Shown in pieces: positions 6,486-18,000 of a stretch of 64,000 nt of DNA. The stretch's first letter is position 1, and the number at the start of each line of letters is the position of its first letter. The DNA comes from Hoylesella loescheii DSM 19665 = JCM 12249 = ATCC 15930. Lineage in GTDB: Bacteria; Bacteroidota; Bacteroidia; Bacteroidales; Bacteroidaceae. The translations under genes and the position numbers were made by a program. The notes under the pieces are model-generated. The model saw nothing but the letters and a program-made list of their open reading frames with translations, had not been told where the DNA came from and did not search any database. The DNA lies in the NCBI RefSeq assembly GCF_000378085.1, contig NZ_KB899211.1, positions 214,071 through 278,070 of the forward strand. Reading direction: 5' to 3'.

Positions 6486-9326
6486 CTATTCTTGAGGCAG
6501 CATTTCGACGGTGATGCGGTTGCCGCTCTGCAAGATTTGCTTCATCAGCGCGCACAGCTTTTCGGGTGTTTGCTGCTTTATCATGTCGCGATAACGGGTG
6601 TGCATGTTGATGCCATGGCGGCGATACATGTTGATAACGCCACTCCAATAAGCATTGGTTTTCTCGGCACTAGCCACATTTTTGAGCATATACTCTTTCA
6701 CCTTGTCGAGCATGGCAGCATCGCAAGTGCGCGTCATGTTCTCTGCTTCGCGGTAGATGATAGCCATAGCGGTGTCGCGCTTCTCGGGTTTTACGGGGCA
6801 AGTAACCAGCACGGAGTAGTCGTGATAGTCGCCCTCGATGGTTGATCCACCCTCTGCCGATACCGAGTAAGCTGCCGATGCGTCTTCGCGGATGCTCTTG
6901 ATGTAGACCATGGAGAGTATTTGACCAATCATGTTCATACGTACGGCATTCTCTACAGAGTATGGTACGTCGGTGGTGTGCCACATAACGCAAGCCATGG
7001 CCTTGGGTGTTTCCATCTTGCGACGGAATACATTCTCTATCTTACCCTTGCTAAACGAGCTGGTGAGATGTCCCTTAATCACCTTTCCCTTAGTGGGCAG
7101 CGAGCCGAGATAACGGCATATAAGCTTGCGGAGCTGCGGTTCGTCGAAGTCGCCAATGAAACTGAACGTCCATGCAGCGGCGTTATTCGTACGTTCGCGT
7201 GCTATTTGCAGTATGCGATCGTAGTTGATGTCGGGTAAATCTTTCTCCAACACGGGCAACAGACGTGGGTTATGACCGTAGGCGGTTGCTACGAGCGAGT
7301 CGTTAAAGGCGATATCGTGGTTTAGGGCACGGTTTTTAAGGGCCGTACGCCACGAGTCCATAAGTGTGGCAAACGACTGTGCGTCTTTGGTGATGCCACC
7401 CGATAGATACAGGTGAGCCAACTGCAGCATCGTTTCGACATCGCGTTTAGACGATCCACCCGACATACCCATGTACTTATCGCCGATGGAAAGTCCTGCG
7501 TTAGCTATCTTGCCTGCAAGGATTTTGGGTAGTTCCATGTTGCGGAATCCACCTAAGCCACTGATGGCTACAATGTCGTTGAACACGGCTAGATTGGTAT
7601 AATCCTTCGGTCCATAAAGCGATTTGCCACCATGTGCACTTGCAGCGAAGTTCACTTGATCTTTCTTAAAGTCGGTTTTCTTCAATATAACGGTCACGCC
7701 ATTGGCTAGTTTCAGCTCGGTATAACCCAGTTCGGCATTCTTTTTCTCCTTTACAATCTTGCCAGGACGGGGTAACTTGATCATCAATGGCACCTCTTTC
7801 ACCGTGTCTACGTAAGGTTCCACCTTGGTTTGGCGTGCTGTATGCACAGCTTGCAAGAGGGATTCGGGTGTAGGATATACGTTCCCTTCCTTCTCGTTGT
7901 TGAAGTTTACGATAACCATATTGTGATCCGTTTGTGGCAACAGCTGTGGCAACATGGCGTTGATGTCGGTCAACGGAATGTTGGGTACCAACTGCTTCAT
8001 TATCTCGTAATAGTCTTCGAAGGCGGGGATGGGCTCTTGCGATAGGAAATGGCCTTTGTAATCGTCGGCAAACGAGGCGTTAGCACGCTTGTCGCGACCA
8101 TTATATGCCTTTTCTAATGCACTGAGCAAGTTGGCCTTGGCACGGTCGTACTCGCTCTGTGTGAATCCGAACTTGGCCGCGCGATGCGCCTCGATAAGGG
8201 CAGCTTGCAGTGCTGCGGCTGTACCAGCCATGTCGCGCGGGGTGGCGCTGATGGTGAAGGCGCCCTTTGTTTTGGCGAAGATGAAGTTGCCATCCGAGGC
8301 CGAAGCGCCCAGATAAGGGCAATCGGTAGACTTTTGAACGGCTTCGGCGTAGCGGTCGTTGAGCATGCCTAGGGCCATATTTTTGGCATAATTGGCCAAG
8401 AGATAGTCTATGTTGCGCTTGAGTGAGTCGGGCCAAATCTCGTGTTTGAACGACACCTCGACTGCGCTACTTGGTTGTTCCTTGTCCTTATCCACAACGA
8501 TGATGGGTTCTTCGTTGTCTGGCACGGGTACATCTACCACTTTCGCTTGGTTATCGGGGTTCTTCAACGGGCCGAAAAGCTTTTTAATCATGGCCTCGGT
8601 GTGGGCAACGTCGATGTCGCCCACCACGATAATACCCTGATTGGAGGGGTGATACCACTTTTCGTAGTAGTCGCGTAGCTCCTTAGGCTTGAAGTTATCT
8701 ACCACGCTCATCAGTCCGATGGGGAAGCGCGCACCGTATTTTGTGCCCGAATACAGTTTAAGCAGGTTGCGTTCGAGCATTCTCATGTTAGGCCCAGTTC
8801 GTTCGCGCCATTCTTCGTGTATCACTCCGCGCTCTTTGTCAATCTCAGCAGGGTCGAGTGTTAGTGCGTTTGCCCAGTCGCTGAGTATCAGCAAGCACGA
8901 GTCTAGTGCCGTTTGGCGTGTGGTAGGCACGTTAGATATGTTGTAAACGGTTTGGTCGATGGAGGTATAGGCATTGAGATCGCCGCCAAACTTCACACCG
9001 AGTGTTTCCAAGTAACGAATGAGTTCGTTACCGGGGAAATGTTTCGTGCCGTTAAAGCACATGTGTTCGAGGAAGTGGGCCAAACCTCGTTGGCTCTCTT
9101 CTTCTTGTATCGAGCCCACCTTCTGTGCGATATAGAAGTCGGCGCGATGTTCAGGCCAGTTGTTATGGCGTATATAATAGGTCAGTCCGTTGGGCAGTTT
9201 GCCTATCCTTACGGCAGTGTCCACGGGTATGGGTGGTGCTTGATTAGTGCCTTGTCCACGCAAGTTGGTGGGAAAAAGCAAAGCTAATAGCGCCCAGCCA
9301 GACAAAATTGTTTTTAGGTTACTCAT
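6486..9326 (-). CDS. Secreted M16-family zinc metallopeptidase (insulinase/pitrilysin-like)
   Basis: 946 aa. The signal peptide spans about residues 1-25. The inverted zinc motif HFLEH is at residues 84-88 (H84, E87, H88), and the third ligand is probably in the downstream ERGVIHEEW motif. The length fits two tandem M16 halves, an active N-terminal half and a C-terminal half without the zinc motif. M16 enzymes degrade peptides within a closed chamber. This one should act in the periplasm or at the cell surface. It follows the susCD-DUF4843-PKD operon on the same strand but after a 450-bp gap, so it may be transcribed separately. The association suggests, but does not prove, that the uptake locus handles peptides. 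Confidence 0.93.
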   Translation of the reverse strand: MSNLKTILSGWALLALLFPTNLRGQGTNQAPPIPVDTAVRIGKLPNGLTYYIRHNNWPEHRADFYIAQKVGSIQEEESQRGLAHFLEHMCFNGTKHFPGNELIRYLETLGVKFGGDLNAYTSIDQTVYNISNVPTTRQTALDSCLLILSDWANALTLDPAEIDKERGVIHEEWRERTGPNMRMLERNLLKLYSGTKYGARFPIGLMSVVDNFKPKELRDYYEKWYHPSNQGIIVVGDIDVAHTEAMIKKLFGPLKNPDNQAKVVDVPVPDNEEPIIVVDKDKEQPSSAVEVSFKHEIWPDSLKRNIDYLLANYAKNMALGMLNDRYAEAVQKSTDCPYLGASASDGNFIFAKTKGAFTISATPRDMAGTAAALQAALIEAHRAAKFGFTQSEYDRAKANLLSALEKAYNGRDKRANASFADDYKGHFLSQEPIPAFEDYYEIMKQLVPNIPLTDINAMLPQLLPQTDHNMVIVNFNNEKEGNVYPTPESLLQAVHTARQTKVEPYVDTVKEVPLMIKLPRPGKIVKEKKNAELGYTELKLANGVTVILKKTDFKKDQVNFAASAHGGKSLYGPKDYTNLAVFNDIVAISGLGGFRNMELPKILAGKIANAGLSIGDKYMGMSGGSSKRDVETMLQLAHLYLSGGITKDAQSFATLMDSWRTALKNRALNHDIAFNDSLVATAYGHNPRLLPVLEKDLPDINYDRILQIARERTNNAAAWTFSFIGDFDEPQLRKLICRYLGSLPTKGKVIKGHLTSSFSKGKIENVFRRKMETPKAMACVMWHTTDVPYSVENAVRMNMIGQILSMVYIKSIREDASAAYSVSAEGGSTIEGDYHDYSVLVTCPVKPEKRDTAMAIIYREAENMTRTCDAAMLDKVKEYMLKNVASAEKTNAYWSGVINMYRRHGINMHTRYRDMIKQQTPEKLCALMKQILQSGNRITVEMLPQE

Positions 9327-9776
9327 TTTGTTTCAATAAATCGGTTATTTGTTAGTGGTGCGAAACTATTGTTTTTTTCGCAGAAAACGCGGCATGGAAA
9401 ATCCGCCCCGGCTGTTTCTCGTTTCGCATTCGCAAGGTTATGGGGAAGGATGCATTAGGAAACGTCCCCCTAGGTTATGTTCTTTTCTTCTTCATCGAAA
9501 AGTTGAGTTGATAGAGCGATATGCGGTTGGAGGAGAGGAACACACCGGGAGCGGGTTCGTCTTGCCTGCTACCAAGATGGGATTTAATCCTTACTTGGGT
9601 TGCCAGATAGTAATATACGTTTGTTTGTAACTACTCTTTTTGTTAACAGCATAACCTTAGCGGGCATATTTTGCCCATGCTTTTGGGTGCACGGTTGGCC
9701 ATGAACCGTATAGCGATGAGCAAAATCTGCCAGCTAAAGTCATACGTTTCATCAAGAGCGGTTTATATCTTTCGCG
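9327..9776. other. 450-bp spacer between the M16 gene and the operon end
   Basis: No gene I can support lies here. A plus-strand ORF at 9349-9630 has no recognisable domain, signal peptide or promoter and lies antisense to the direction of both neighbours. No clear promoter for the M16 gene was found. Confidence 0.45.
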
Positions 9777-10883
9777 TTATTCTTTAGCAGCGGGCGTGGT
9801 GAACTTCACCTTTTTAAGCTCGCCCCACTTGCCGTCCACGTTCTTGGCTATTGAGCAAGCGTAGTAGGTGGTGAGAGGTGTTGCGTTCCATCTAGCCCTG
9901 TCTACGCGGTATTGGTTCCAGTAGATGTCTTTGGGATGGTCGGTTTGCAGCATCTTGATAACGCCGATGTTGCCCATGTCGGGTTTGTTAAAGGCCTCTT
10001 CGGTGATGATGATGTCGCGGTGAAGCGATGCTTGGTCGTTGGGCGAGTACACCACATCTTGGTAGTATCCACCTTTCTTGCTTCCGCCAAACTCGCCAAT
10101 CTTTATGTCAACAGTGGCTTCACCAGGTCCGCCCAGCTTCTTCGTGGTAACGGGAACCTTGGTTATTTCTTGGAAAACACCGTTCTTATCCCATGCCAAC
10201 ACGCAAAGTTCGTAGTTGGCATCGGGCACCATTTCGCGCCAAGTGTGTATCTTTTCGGTGGTGTAGTCTTTGCCACTGAACTGCTTAATCATGTCGTAAG
10301 CGTTAGAGAAGCCCATCATAGGACCATGTTCTTTCACGGTTTGTTCGATGGTTCCGCCCTCAAACTGGCATAGGGCATAGCCTGCCACGTCGGTGTTGGG
10401 GGTAAACTTCACCGTAACACTATCTGGTCCGATGTTTATTACTTGAGCCAGCACCTGCGCTGAAGCGAATCCTTGTCTGCGAGGGGCCGTAAACTGCGTG
10501 CGAGAGACCTTGCCTGGCTTGCCGTCCTTGCCATAACCAAGGGCGATGAGGGTGTATTCTTTCTCGGGAACAACCACTAGTCCGTAGTCAACCAGCTTCT
10601 TATCCTTGGCGTTTTCGGTGTATCTGGGTTTCTTTTGTCCGGTAAAATATCCGTCAACAACTTCGTCTTTGATGATGCCAGCAATGTCTGATGTGAACAA
10701 GGCTAGACAATACGCTTGGCATTCGGCCGACTTTTTGAGCGTAACTGTTGGTGCGCCGCCTTTGTTGGCAACGCTAACGTTCAGACTTACCTTATCTACA
10801 CTTTGCGCTTGCACGGCAAACGCGCCAGCCAATAGCATAAATAGCGCGCCGGCACTTCTCTTTAAATACATCATGTTCTGCAT
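9777..10883 (-). CDS. Secreted protein of unknown function at the end of the susCD/DUF4843 operon
   Basis: 368 aa. A classical signal peptide ends near AVQAQS, with no lipobox cysteine. The rest is rich in beta-strand patterns with two or more fibronectin-III-like stretches (for example YALCQF and YELCVLAWDKNG), but I cannot assign a family. It lies 66 nt after the PKD-like lipoprotein gene in the same direction, so it is probably the last gene of the operon. By position it could be an accessory surface or periplasmic binding protein. That role is inference. Confidence 0.75.
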   Translation of the reverse strand: MQNMMYLKRSAGALFMLLAGAFAVQAQSVDKVSLNVSVANKGGAPTVTLKKSAECQAYCLALFTSDIAGIIKDEVVDGYFTGQKKPRYTENAKDKKLVDYGLVVVPEKEYTLIALGYGKDGKPGKVSRTQFTAPRRQGFASAQVLAQVINIGPDSVTVKFTPNTDVAGYALCQFEGGTIEQTVKEHGPMMGFSNAYDMIKQFSGKDYTTEKIHTWREMVPDANYELCVLAWDKNGVFQEITKVPVTTKKLGGPGEATVDIKIGEFGGSKKGGYYQDVVYSPNDQASLHRDIIITEEAFNKPDMGNIGVIKMLQTDHPKDIYWNQYRVDRARWNATPLTTYYACSIAKNVDGKWGELKKVKFTTPAAKE

Positions 10884-10949
10884 TTTATCTGTTTTTGTTT
10901 TGCGACTACCCCGCCACCTTGGGCAAGGGTAGCCGCGTTATTGTATTCA

Positions 10950-12626
10950 TTAATATAAGTCAAGATAACCACTAGGCATGGCCACTTGCTTGATGGCGCA
11001 TACGCGTCCACCCACATTATACTTCTTCACTAATCGTGGATGCGAAACGGGAACAGCATAGTAAATCAGTACGTCGCCATTCTCACAGCCCACGATAAGA
11101 TGGGGATATTCACCAGACAGACCTACCCAGTAGTCCATAACATCGTATACCATAAAGGTTATCTTGGATGTTATTCCCTCCAAAGGTATTTTCTTAATTT
11201 CTATTTCTTCTGCGCCAAAGTATGCCCTATTAGCGTCCCGTTGAATGCCATAAAGGTCTTTCCCCTCGGAGAACAGGTCGGTATAGGCCTTAGAAGAGTT
11301 ACCTGTAAGGTGCTCGCCAGATGCTGTCAAGAACACAGTTTCGTTTGTGAACAAGTGTCCAGGTATCTCATACGGCCTTGGATATTTCATAAGATAGGTC
11401 AACCTACGTCCGTAGTTGTCCACTGCGAAACAAGACACCATGGATTTTCCCCCTGTTGTGTAGTAAGCTTGGAACCAACTATTTCGATTGTCATGGTATT
11501 CGTCCCCATTCATTGTCGTAAGAAAATACACCTTTGCGTCTTCAGGCATCTTTTCAGCAGGCGAATTGAATTGATCGGAATGGAGTGTGACCACAAAACT
11601 ACGATGCTTATAAAAGTCAGAGGTGTTGGTAGTAGTTGCCAAAACTACTCTTCGGTTTTTCTCATCATAACAAGGAATATTGGTCACTCCCCAGTTTGTA
11701 TGCCCGAATTTAGTGATCTTATAGCCCAATGAGTCAATATAATAAGGTTCGGTGATGAATTTACCACCTAAGTAGTTCTTGCCAAATTGGCGTGAGAACA
11801 ATCGGCCGTCTTTCGTGGCGACCCAGGTCAATGCGGGCGTATTCATACCACCATCTTCCTGATCTTTTCGACCACTAACCTTAAAGTTGTCGGGTGTCCC
11901 ATCGGCAAACTGCGAGCTCAAATCCCATTCTTTCTTCAAGTTGCCGGCGTTATATACCATTGCATCACCTTCTTCGGTTATCACTGTGAGTGAACCTGCT
12001 GCACCGACGTTCTTCGCTACAGCTACATCCAAAGACCTAGGTGTGCCGGGAATGTTGTCAAGCATATACTTGCCAAACTCAAAGTTCTCTTTCAGCTTAC
12101 CTTGTTCTTTCAAGTAATTAAGCCTAAACACCGTTAGTTTACCTACGTTTGGCTCGTTAGGCGACTTAGTAGAGTAAACGACAAAGTCGCCACCTCCAAT
12201 AGCAGGTTTAAAAAACAGTGTACATCTCACCTTGAATGTTACGCCCGACGATTTCTCGATAATGGAGAAGTCTCCAGACTGTTCTTTTACTGGCATTTCT
12301 TCGAGGCCCACTCTCTTCAGAAATTCATCAGTGGTCATTTCTTCCTTCAATTGCTCGCTATATAATTTCCCGTTCATTCGCCACTCATAGCGCACCTCTT
12401 GGCTGCGCTGTAACGAATCTAGTTTTCCCCAATTGAAGTATCTTGAGCCATCCAGTTTCACGGCGCGGCCACCATAGACCAACACTTGTATTGGCCTGTT
12501 CATAAAGTTGTCGAGCCATGTAGGTGGCTTCAGCGACTCGTATTCGTAATTCCCGTCGTCACTAAAACAGGATGCCAACATCAGTGGCATAAGCATTGCT
12601 ACGAATGCATATTTTAAGTTCCGCAT
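10950..12626 (-). CDS. PKD-like family surface lipoprotein
   Basis: 558 aa. A lipoprotein signal peptide ends in LMLASC (Cys19). The following segment matches the layout of the PKD-like lipoproteins commonly placed after susD and DUF4843 genes in Bacteroidetes: an N-terminal Ig/PKD-like domain and then a long beta-rich region that looks like a propeller. The gene starts 21 nt after the DUF4843 stop. It is probably an outer-membrane ligand-binding accessory of the SusCD transporter. The ligand cannot be told from sequence. The family assignment is from memory of the arrangement and sequence pattern. Confidence 0.75.
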   Translation of the reverse strand: MRNLKYAFVAMLMPLMLASCFSDDGNYEYESLKPPTWLDNFMNRPIQVLVYGGRAVKLDGSRYFNWGKLDSLQRSQEVRYEWRMNGKLYSEQLKEEMTTDEFLKRVGLEEMPVKEQSGDFSIIEKSSGVTFKVRCTLFFKPAIGGGDFVVYSTKSPNEPNVGKLTVFRLNYLKEQGKLKENFEFGKYMLDNIPGTPRSLDVAVAKNVGAAGSLTVITEEGDAMVYNAGNLKKEWDLSSQFADGTPDNFKVSGRKDQEDGGMNTPALTWVATKDGRLFSRQFGKNYLGGKFITEPYYIDSLGYKITKFGHTNWGVTNIPCYDEKNRRVVLATTTNTSDFYKHRSFVVTLHSDQFNSPAEKMPEDAKVYFLTTMNGDEYHDNRNSWFQAYYTTGGKSMVSCFAVDNYGRRLTYLMKYPRPYEIPGHLFTNETVFLTASGEHLTGNSSKAYTDLFSEGKDLYGIQRDANRAYFGAEEIEIKKIPLEGITSKITFMVYDVMDYWVGLSGEYPHLIVGCENGDVLIYYAVPVSHPRLVKKYNVGGRVCAIKQVAMPSGYLDLY

Positions 12627-12647
12627 AATTTTCTATTTTTTAAGGTG

Positions 12648-13403
12648 TCACACTTTAACGGTCATTGGCGAGCCGTCTTCCTCTACAGCCTGGTCGGGAT
12701 GCTTGCCCAGCCATTCCTTAAACTTCTGAACCAGCTTTCTTGCTTTCCAAGGAGCATCGGATAGCATTTCTCCATTTAGCGACGCTGTTGGGTCGATGTG
12801 GGTCACGAAAAGCTTATACTTACGGCTGGAATACTCTCCCAACAGCAGTTCTGTAACTTCAGTGTTCCACCAAGCAGGCTTAATAGCATCGCGTGTTAGT
12901 ATAACGATAGCCTTTGTGCGTTCGGTCTGGCCCAATTGTAAGTTGCCAAGTGGAACCAATTCCACCATCAGGCGCACTCCCTTAGGCATGTCTTTAAGCC
13001 TGGGTCTGCGATACATCTTTATCACAACGGTGTCTGTACGGTTTGTGGCATCTGCAGCGACAGATCTTGCCCTAAACGTATAGCTATCTGCTATCTTATA
13101 TTCATCGGGTATAGCTGTGGTCCCTTCGGGTACTACTCTTAACCTAAAAGTTTCGTCTTTGGTTAGGTTTCTCCCTGCCAGATGTACTTCAAGCATGGCA
13201 TCTACAGCATCTACATCATCACTAAGGAAGAAGAATGACGCAAAAGTAGAGTCGGCCGTATGCTTGCCCGGTTCTTTCTCGTTTACATAATATTTGTCGA
13301 AATAAAGGTAATGGTCATCGCCAAAAGTTGTCAGCGCCTCCTCCCGACAAGAAGAAAACAAGGCGATTGCTGCCAAAGGCAGCGTAAACAATAACTTTCT
13401 CAT
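12648..13403 (-). CDS. DUF4843-family lipoprotein
   Basis: 251 aa. The lipoprotein signal peptide ends in LFSSC (Cys19). The pattern of YLYFDKYYVNE, a long beta-rich middle and the C-terminal KYKLFV fits DUF4843, a family found almost only after susD genes. The gene starts 18 nt after the susD stop, so it is co-transcribed. Function is unknown. A role as a surface accessory of the uptake system is inferred from position. Confidence 0.8.
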   Translation of the reverse strand: MRKLLFTLPLAAIALFSSCREEALTTFGDDHYLYFDKYYVNEKEPGKHTADSTFASFFFLSDDVDAVDAMLEVHLAGRNLTKDETFRLRVVPEGTTAIPDEYKIADSYTFRARSVAADATNRTDTVVIKMYRRPRLKDMPKGVRLMVELVPLGNLQLGQTERTKAIVILTRDAIKPAWWNTEVTELLLGEYSSRKYKLFVTHIDPTASLNGEMLSDAPWKARKLVQKFKEWLGKHPDQAVEEDGSPMTVKV

Positions 13404-13421
13404 AATGATATATGTTATGGG

Positions 13422-15038
13422 TCAGAGATTTTCATCAACAGATGTAGGTAATATCGTTTCTGCTTTGGTGAATGGTTTCACCGTCTTGTCATCGCGTTTC
13501 ACGTCTGCTCCTAGTCTTTTATAAAGGTAGAACAGTTGTCCTTCGCTTATCCATTCTCGTTGAGCTTCTCTTACAAAGTCTTTTTGAAAGTCGCCAAAAG
13601 TGTTTTTTACCGCCAAAGGGTGTCCTGTTAGTCCACGTCGTTCACGCATGGCGTTGATTATTTCGTAGGCTGCAGCGAAGTTATTTCTACGAGCTTCGGT
13701 TTCGGCAACAATGTATCGCATCTCGGAGGTACGCAATAAGGGAAATATACTCAATGTCTTGTCGCGTTCGTCTAGGTTGTTTTCCTTAACGTACCACTTT
13801 ACCGACAGATTTGTCTTGTACGCTCCGTCGGGAACATAAAGTAGGCGAGTACAGCGGATATCGTTTGCCGACTCGTCAATATTATCCACTGTCTTGAATA
13901 TATCTTGACCTTCGGTGTTAACAATAAATAGTTGGTCTTGGGCAATAACTCCCTTTCTTCGAGGGTATTGGGCCAACATGTTTGTAATCAGTCCTAATTT
14001 GACATTGTCTCTATACACTCCCATAATGAGGTTGCTAACCATGCGCACACCCCTTGCGTCTTCAGCTCGTTCTGCATAAAAGAAACCTCCGAAGTCTTCT
14101 TCTTTAAATGGATAGTACTTCTGTTTGTTCTCAGAGCTGATCTCGCAATTCAGTATTTCCTCGGCACATTGTTTAGCCTTGTCATAGAAAGAGTCGTCGT
14201 AAGCTCCCTTATATTGATAAGCACGGGCCAAGGCTGCAGTTACAGCCCAATACGAGAAGCGATATCCACGGCCTGCAAAGAACTCGTCAAGCTCTTCGCG
14301 GTTGGTATATATGCTCGTTCCGTACTCAAATTGGTTATAAAAACGAGCATTGCCAGAGATGCTCGCACCACTGCCATAAGTCGATATATCGTAAGGCTTC
14401 ACTAGTTCGCGTGCTTCTTCAAGGTCCGTAATCACAGCGTTTAGAGCCTCGCTTGTCTTGATGTGTGTAGCTAAGATGTTTGGGAAATCTCTTACGTAAG
14501 GGATATACGCGCCTCCGTCGTCATCTTTTGGAGCTGGTGCAAACAATCTGAGCATGTCTAAATGTAAGTAGGCGCGTATTGCTTTAGCCTCACCCAGTAT
14601 CATGTTTTTCTCCATTTCGCCTTTCGCGAATTTACCTGCGTCTTCGTCTTTAACTTTCTGTATAAGGTCGTTGGCAGCACCTATGCATTTGTAGGCTGCC
14701 ATCCACATCTGGTCTATCTGTGGTCGCAAGTCCTTGTTTAGATAGTCGCGTTTACCCGCAGCAATAAGAGCGGGGTTACTTAAGTCTTCGGGACGGGCGT
14801 CTATGTTATATTGGTTTGAGAAGAAATCAACCAATCCACATTGCAGGTTTTTCCCGTAAAGCACATCTTCGGCCATATTTATATATAGGCCATGCAACAC
14901 GCTTCGATACCCTTCGCCTTTCTCGAACAGTTCTTTCGAGGTAGATTTTCCCTCCACTGGGACATCTAGCCAATCGTTGCATCCTGTCAAGGCCACAACC
15001 ATCGTTATGGCCATTGCCATATATGTTATACCTTTCAT
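13422..15038 (-). CDS. SusD/RagB-family nutrient-binding outer-membrane lipoprotein (locus 1)
   Basis: 538 aa, usual SusD size. The lipobox is VALTGC (Cys20), followed by the typical NDWLDVP start. TPR-like helices with the family feature AKAIRAYLHLDMLRLFAPAP sit near residue 155-175, and the C-terminal region shows MRERRGL and the REWISEGQLFYLYKRLG motif. SusD caps the SusC channel and captures ligand at the cell surface. It is 21 nt after susC and 18 nt before DUF4843. Confidence 0.95.
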   Translation of the reverse strand: MKGITYMAMAITMVVALTGCNDWLDVPVEGKSTSKELFEKGEGYRSVLHGLYINMAEDVLYGKNLQCGLVDFFSNQYNIDARPEDLSNPALIAAGKRDYLNKDLRPQIDQMWMAAYKCIGAANDLIQKVKDEDAGKFAKGEMEKNMILGEAKAIRAYLHLDMLRLFAPAPKDDDGGAYIPYVRDFPNILATHIKTSEALNAVITDLEEARELVKPYDISTYGSGASISGNARFYNQFEYGTSIYTNREELDEFFAGRGYRFSYWAVTAALARAYQYKGAYDDSFYDKAKQCAEEILNCEISSENKQKYYPFKEEDFGGFFYAERAEDARGVRMVSNLIMGVYRDNVKLGLITNMLAQYPRRKGVIAQDQLFIVNTEGQDIFKTVDNIDESANDIRCTRLLYVPDGAYKTNLSVKWYVKENNLDERDKTLSIFPLLRTSEMRYIVAETEARRNNFAAAYEIINAMRERRGLTGHPLAVKNTFGDFQKDFVREAQREWISEGQLFYLYKRLGADVKRDDKTVKPFTKAETILPTSVDENL

Positions 15039-15059
15039 AATTGTATTCTTTTGTATCCG

Positions 15060-18000
15060 TTAATAACTTGCACGCAACGATAAACTATATGTGTGTGCAT
15101 AAGGATAAGAAAGTCCTCGCTCAACCTTTATGCTACTCCAGCGACCTAGGTCGGCTGCATTAAAGACAACTGATAGTGAGTTAAGCTTGAAGAGAGAAGC
15201 AATTCGCTTACTGAAGTCGTAACCAATGGCCACGCTGCTGAATGATATGTAATTGTTGTTTTGAACAAAGCGTGACGACATGTTTGTTATGCCTTTCTCT
15301 CGTATGCCGTAGAATTGTGCTACGTCGCCAACCCTATGCCAACGGTCGGTCATGACGCGCCTGTCTACATTCTCTTTTTCTATATTGGCGTTCTCCACTT
15401 TCGATACCAACGTGTTGTTGTAGGCCTGACCGCCATAAGCATATTGGAAAGATGTGTTGAGATAGATGCCTCGCCACATTACATTGATGCCGAAAGCGCC
15501 CTGCACATCGGGATTCAGATCCCCACAAACAACCATGTCATTCTTGTTCCATACTTGCGTTACCGTACCATCTTTCTTGCGGAAAAACTCTGTTCCTGTT
15601 GCAGGGTCGATACCCAGAGAGGGAACGGCATAGATGGCTGAAGTAGATGCGCCTACATAGTATAATAGTGGTGGGTTGGATGTCCCACGGCCAGAAGTTT
15701 CTGTAGAATAGTTCTCACGTATCTTCTTGTTGTACTCTTCCATAGCAGGGTTCAGTTTCGTGATGGTGTTCCTGTTATGAGCCAAGTTCGCATTAAGCAC
15801 TACAGACCATTCCTTATTTCTGAAAACAGTTACGTTGGTCTTTAGCTCTAATCCCTCGTTGAGCACGCCACCTACGTTCCCGCTGTAGCTGTCGAAGCCC
15901 GATGATGGGCGAATCTTCACTTTGTCAATCATGCGGTCGGTGGCCTTGTGGTAATATGTTGCTTCTAAATAGAAGCGCTTCTTAAATAGTTCCATTGACA
16001 AGCCAAGGTCTAAAGTCTTTGTCAGCTCCCAAGATAAGTCGGGGTTGCCAAATGTAGCCAACAAATATCCAGGTCCAGTGTAATACCATGAATCTGCGCG
16101 GCTGTAACTGCTTATCACGTCGAAACGTGTAAAGGTTACCTTACCTGTGCTGCCGTATGTGCCTTTTAAGCGTAGGCTATTGATCCAAGGCATACGTTTG
16201 ATGAATTCGTAATTGTGCATGTTCACACCCACGCCAATAGAGGCAAAGGGAGCGAAACGACGCTCAGCACCAAACTGTGATGAACCGTCGAGACGGAAGG
16301 ACGCGTCTAGCAGATAAACTTCACCGTATGTATAGTTCAGGGCTGCCAACAAACCGAATGTGCGCACTTTGGTTTCCGTATCTCTAGTAACACCATCCTG
16401 TGATGCACTATATGAAGGCTTGTTCTGCGAACCAAGGCTGAATCCTTGATATCTGTAACCTATTGGATGGTAGACGGTCTCAATGGCGTCAACTCCACCC
16501 GTCAAGTTCACAAAGTGTTTTTGAAAACGCTGGTTAAAATGGAGGGTGGCATTCAAGTTCCATTTCAAATCAGTGTTTTTACTGATTGTCAGTTGACCAC
16601 GCTTACTCTCTTCTACTCCCTTAAATGAAGGGTGCTTGGGATCGATGAAACTATCATTGTCTGTTTGCGTTTGGCTTATGCCAAAGGTTCCTCTCAAATA
16701 AAAGGTAGGAGTGAAATACAAGTTAATGCCCAAATTATTGGTGATGTCGGTAATGGTGCCTCGCTCATTATAGCTCTCTAGCTGTTGCTGTTGCCATAGT
16801 GGGTTCACCAGTCCCGATTGGGGTAATTTTTGCAAATACTCGCCATTTTCCCCATATATGGCATCGTAAGGCAAATATGCGGCATATTGTGAGAATGCTC
16901 CGAAGGGTGAATCTTCATGTGATGTGCGATTGATGGTTACATTGTCTTGTATCTGTAACCAGTCACGTAGGCGATAGTCTATCTTTAAACCACCTCCCCA
17001 GCGGTTGCGATACGAACCCTTCATCACGCCACGGTTATTGTCGTAGTTGAAAGCCAATTCGTAGCGCATCGAGTTTACACCACCCGAAAGTGTCACTCCG
17101 TTACGCCAGTTCATCACGTTGCGTAGTGGTCTAGCCAGCCAATCGGTGTTTACGCCACGGCGTATCTCGTTCAATCTGTTGTTATATAGAATTTCCTTCT
17201 CATCTTTTTGCCAGCTCTCTTTAGCCGTATAACATCCTGCGTCTTTCTCCACTTGCAGTTTCTCTGCGGCATTGGTCAGGTTATAGTCCGACAGGTCGGG
17301 GAAGGTTAGTTCCATTGTTGTGTTGTAGTCTACGCGTATCTCGCCCACTTTTGGAGGAACGGATGTTACTACAACCACACCGTTGGCAGCGCGTGAACCG
17401 TACAGAGCGGTGGCAGCGGCATCTTTGAGGATGGTCATACTTTGGATACGGTTGATATCCATGTCGTAAATCTTCTGCACAGGTACTTCGAACCCGTCGA
17501 GCATAAAGATTGGCATGTTGGGATTTCCTAGGAGGTTGGTGCGCCGCGTTAGTGCTTGGCCGTTGGCGTCGAACTCTTGACGTTGGATGCTCGACGCGCC
17601 ACGGATATTGATTTCGTTGATATGGTTGGGATCCGAACCAAACCCATCGCGGTCGATAATACGGAAAGAAGGGTCGAAAGTCTCCAAAGCTTTCATGGCA
17701 TCCTTTACGTTTACTTTCCTCAACTCGTCGCCCGTTACTACCGTAGCGGTACCCGTAAAACTGTTTTTCTTGAGTTTCTGGAATCCCGTAACCACAACCT
17801 GGTCCAGCTGGTTGGCGTCGTCTTCGAGGTAGATTGTTACGAACCGCTTCTTGCCCACGGTGAATTGGCGTGACTTGAAGCCAATAAAACTTACGTGAAC
17901 CACATCGCCCACCGACAGACCTGGCATCATGAACTTGCCGTCGGCAGATGTTACCGTACCCCTGCTTCCGTTTTTTAGCTTCAGGGTGGCACCCACCACG

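Noticed and set aside
9349-9630. 93-aa plus-strand ORF in the spacer beside the M16 gene
   Set aside because: No signal peptide, domain or promoter, and base pattern like non-coding spacer.
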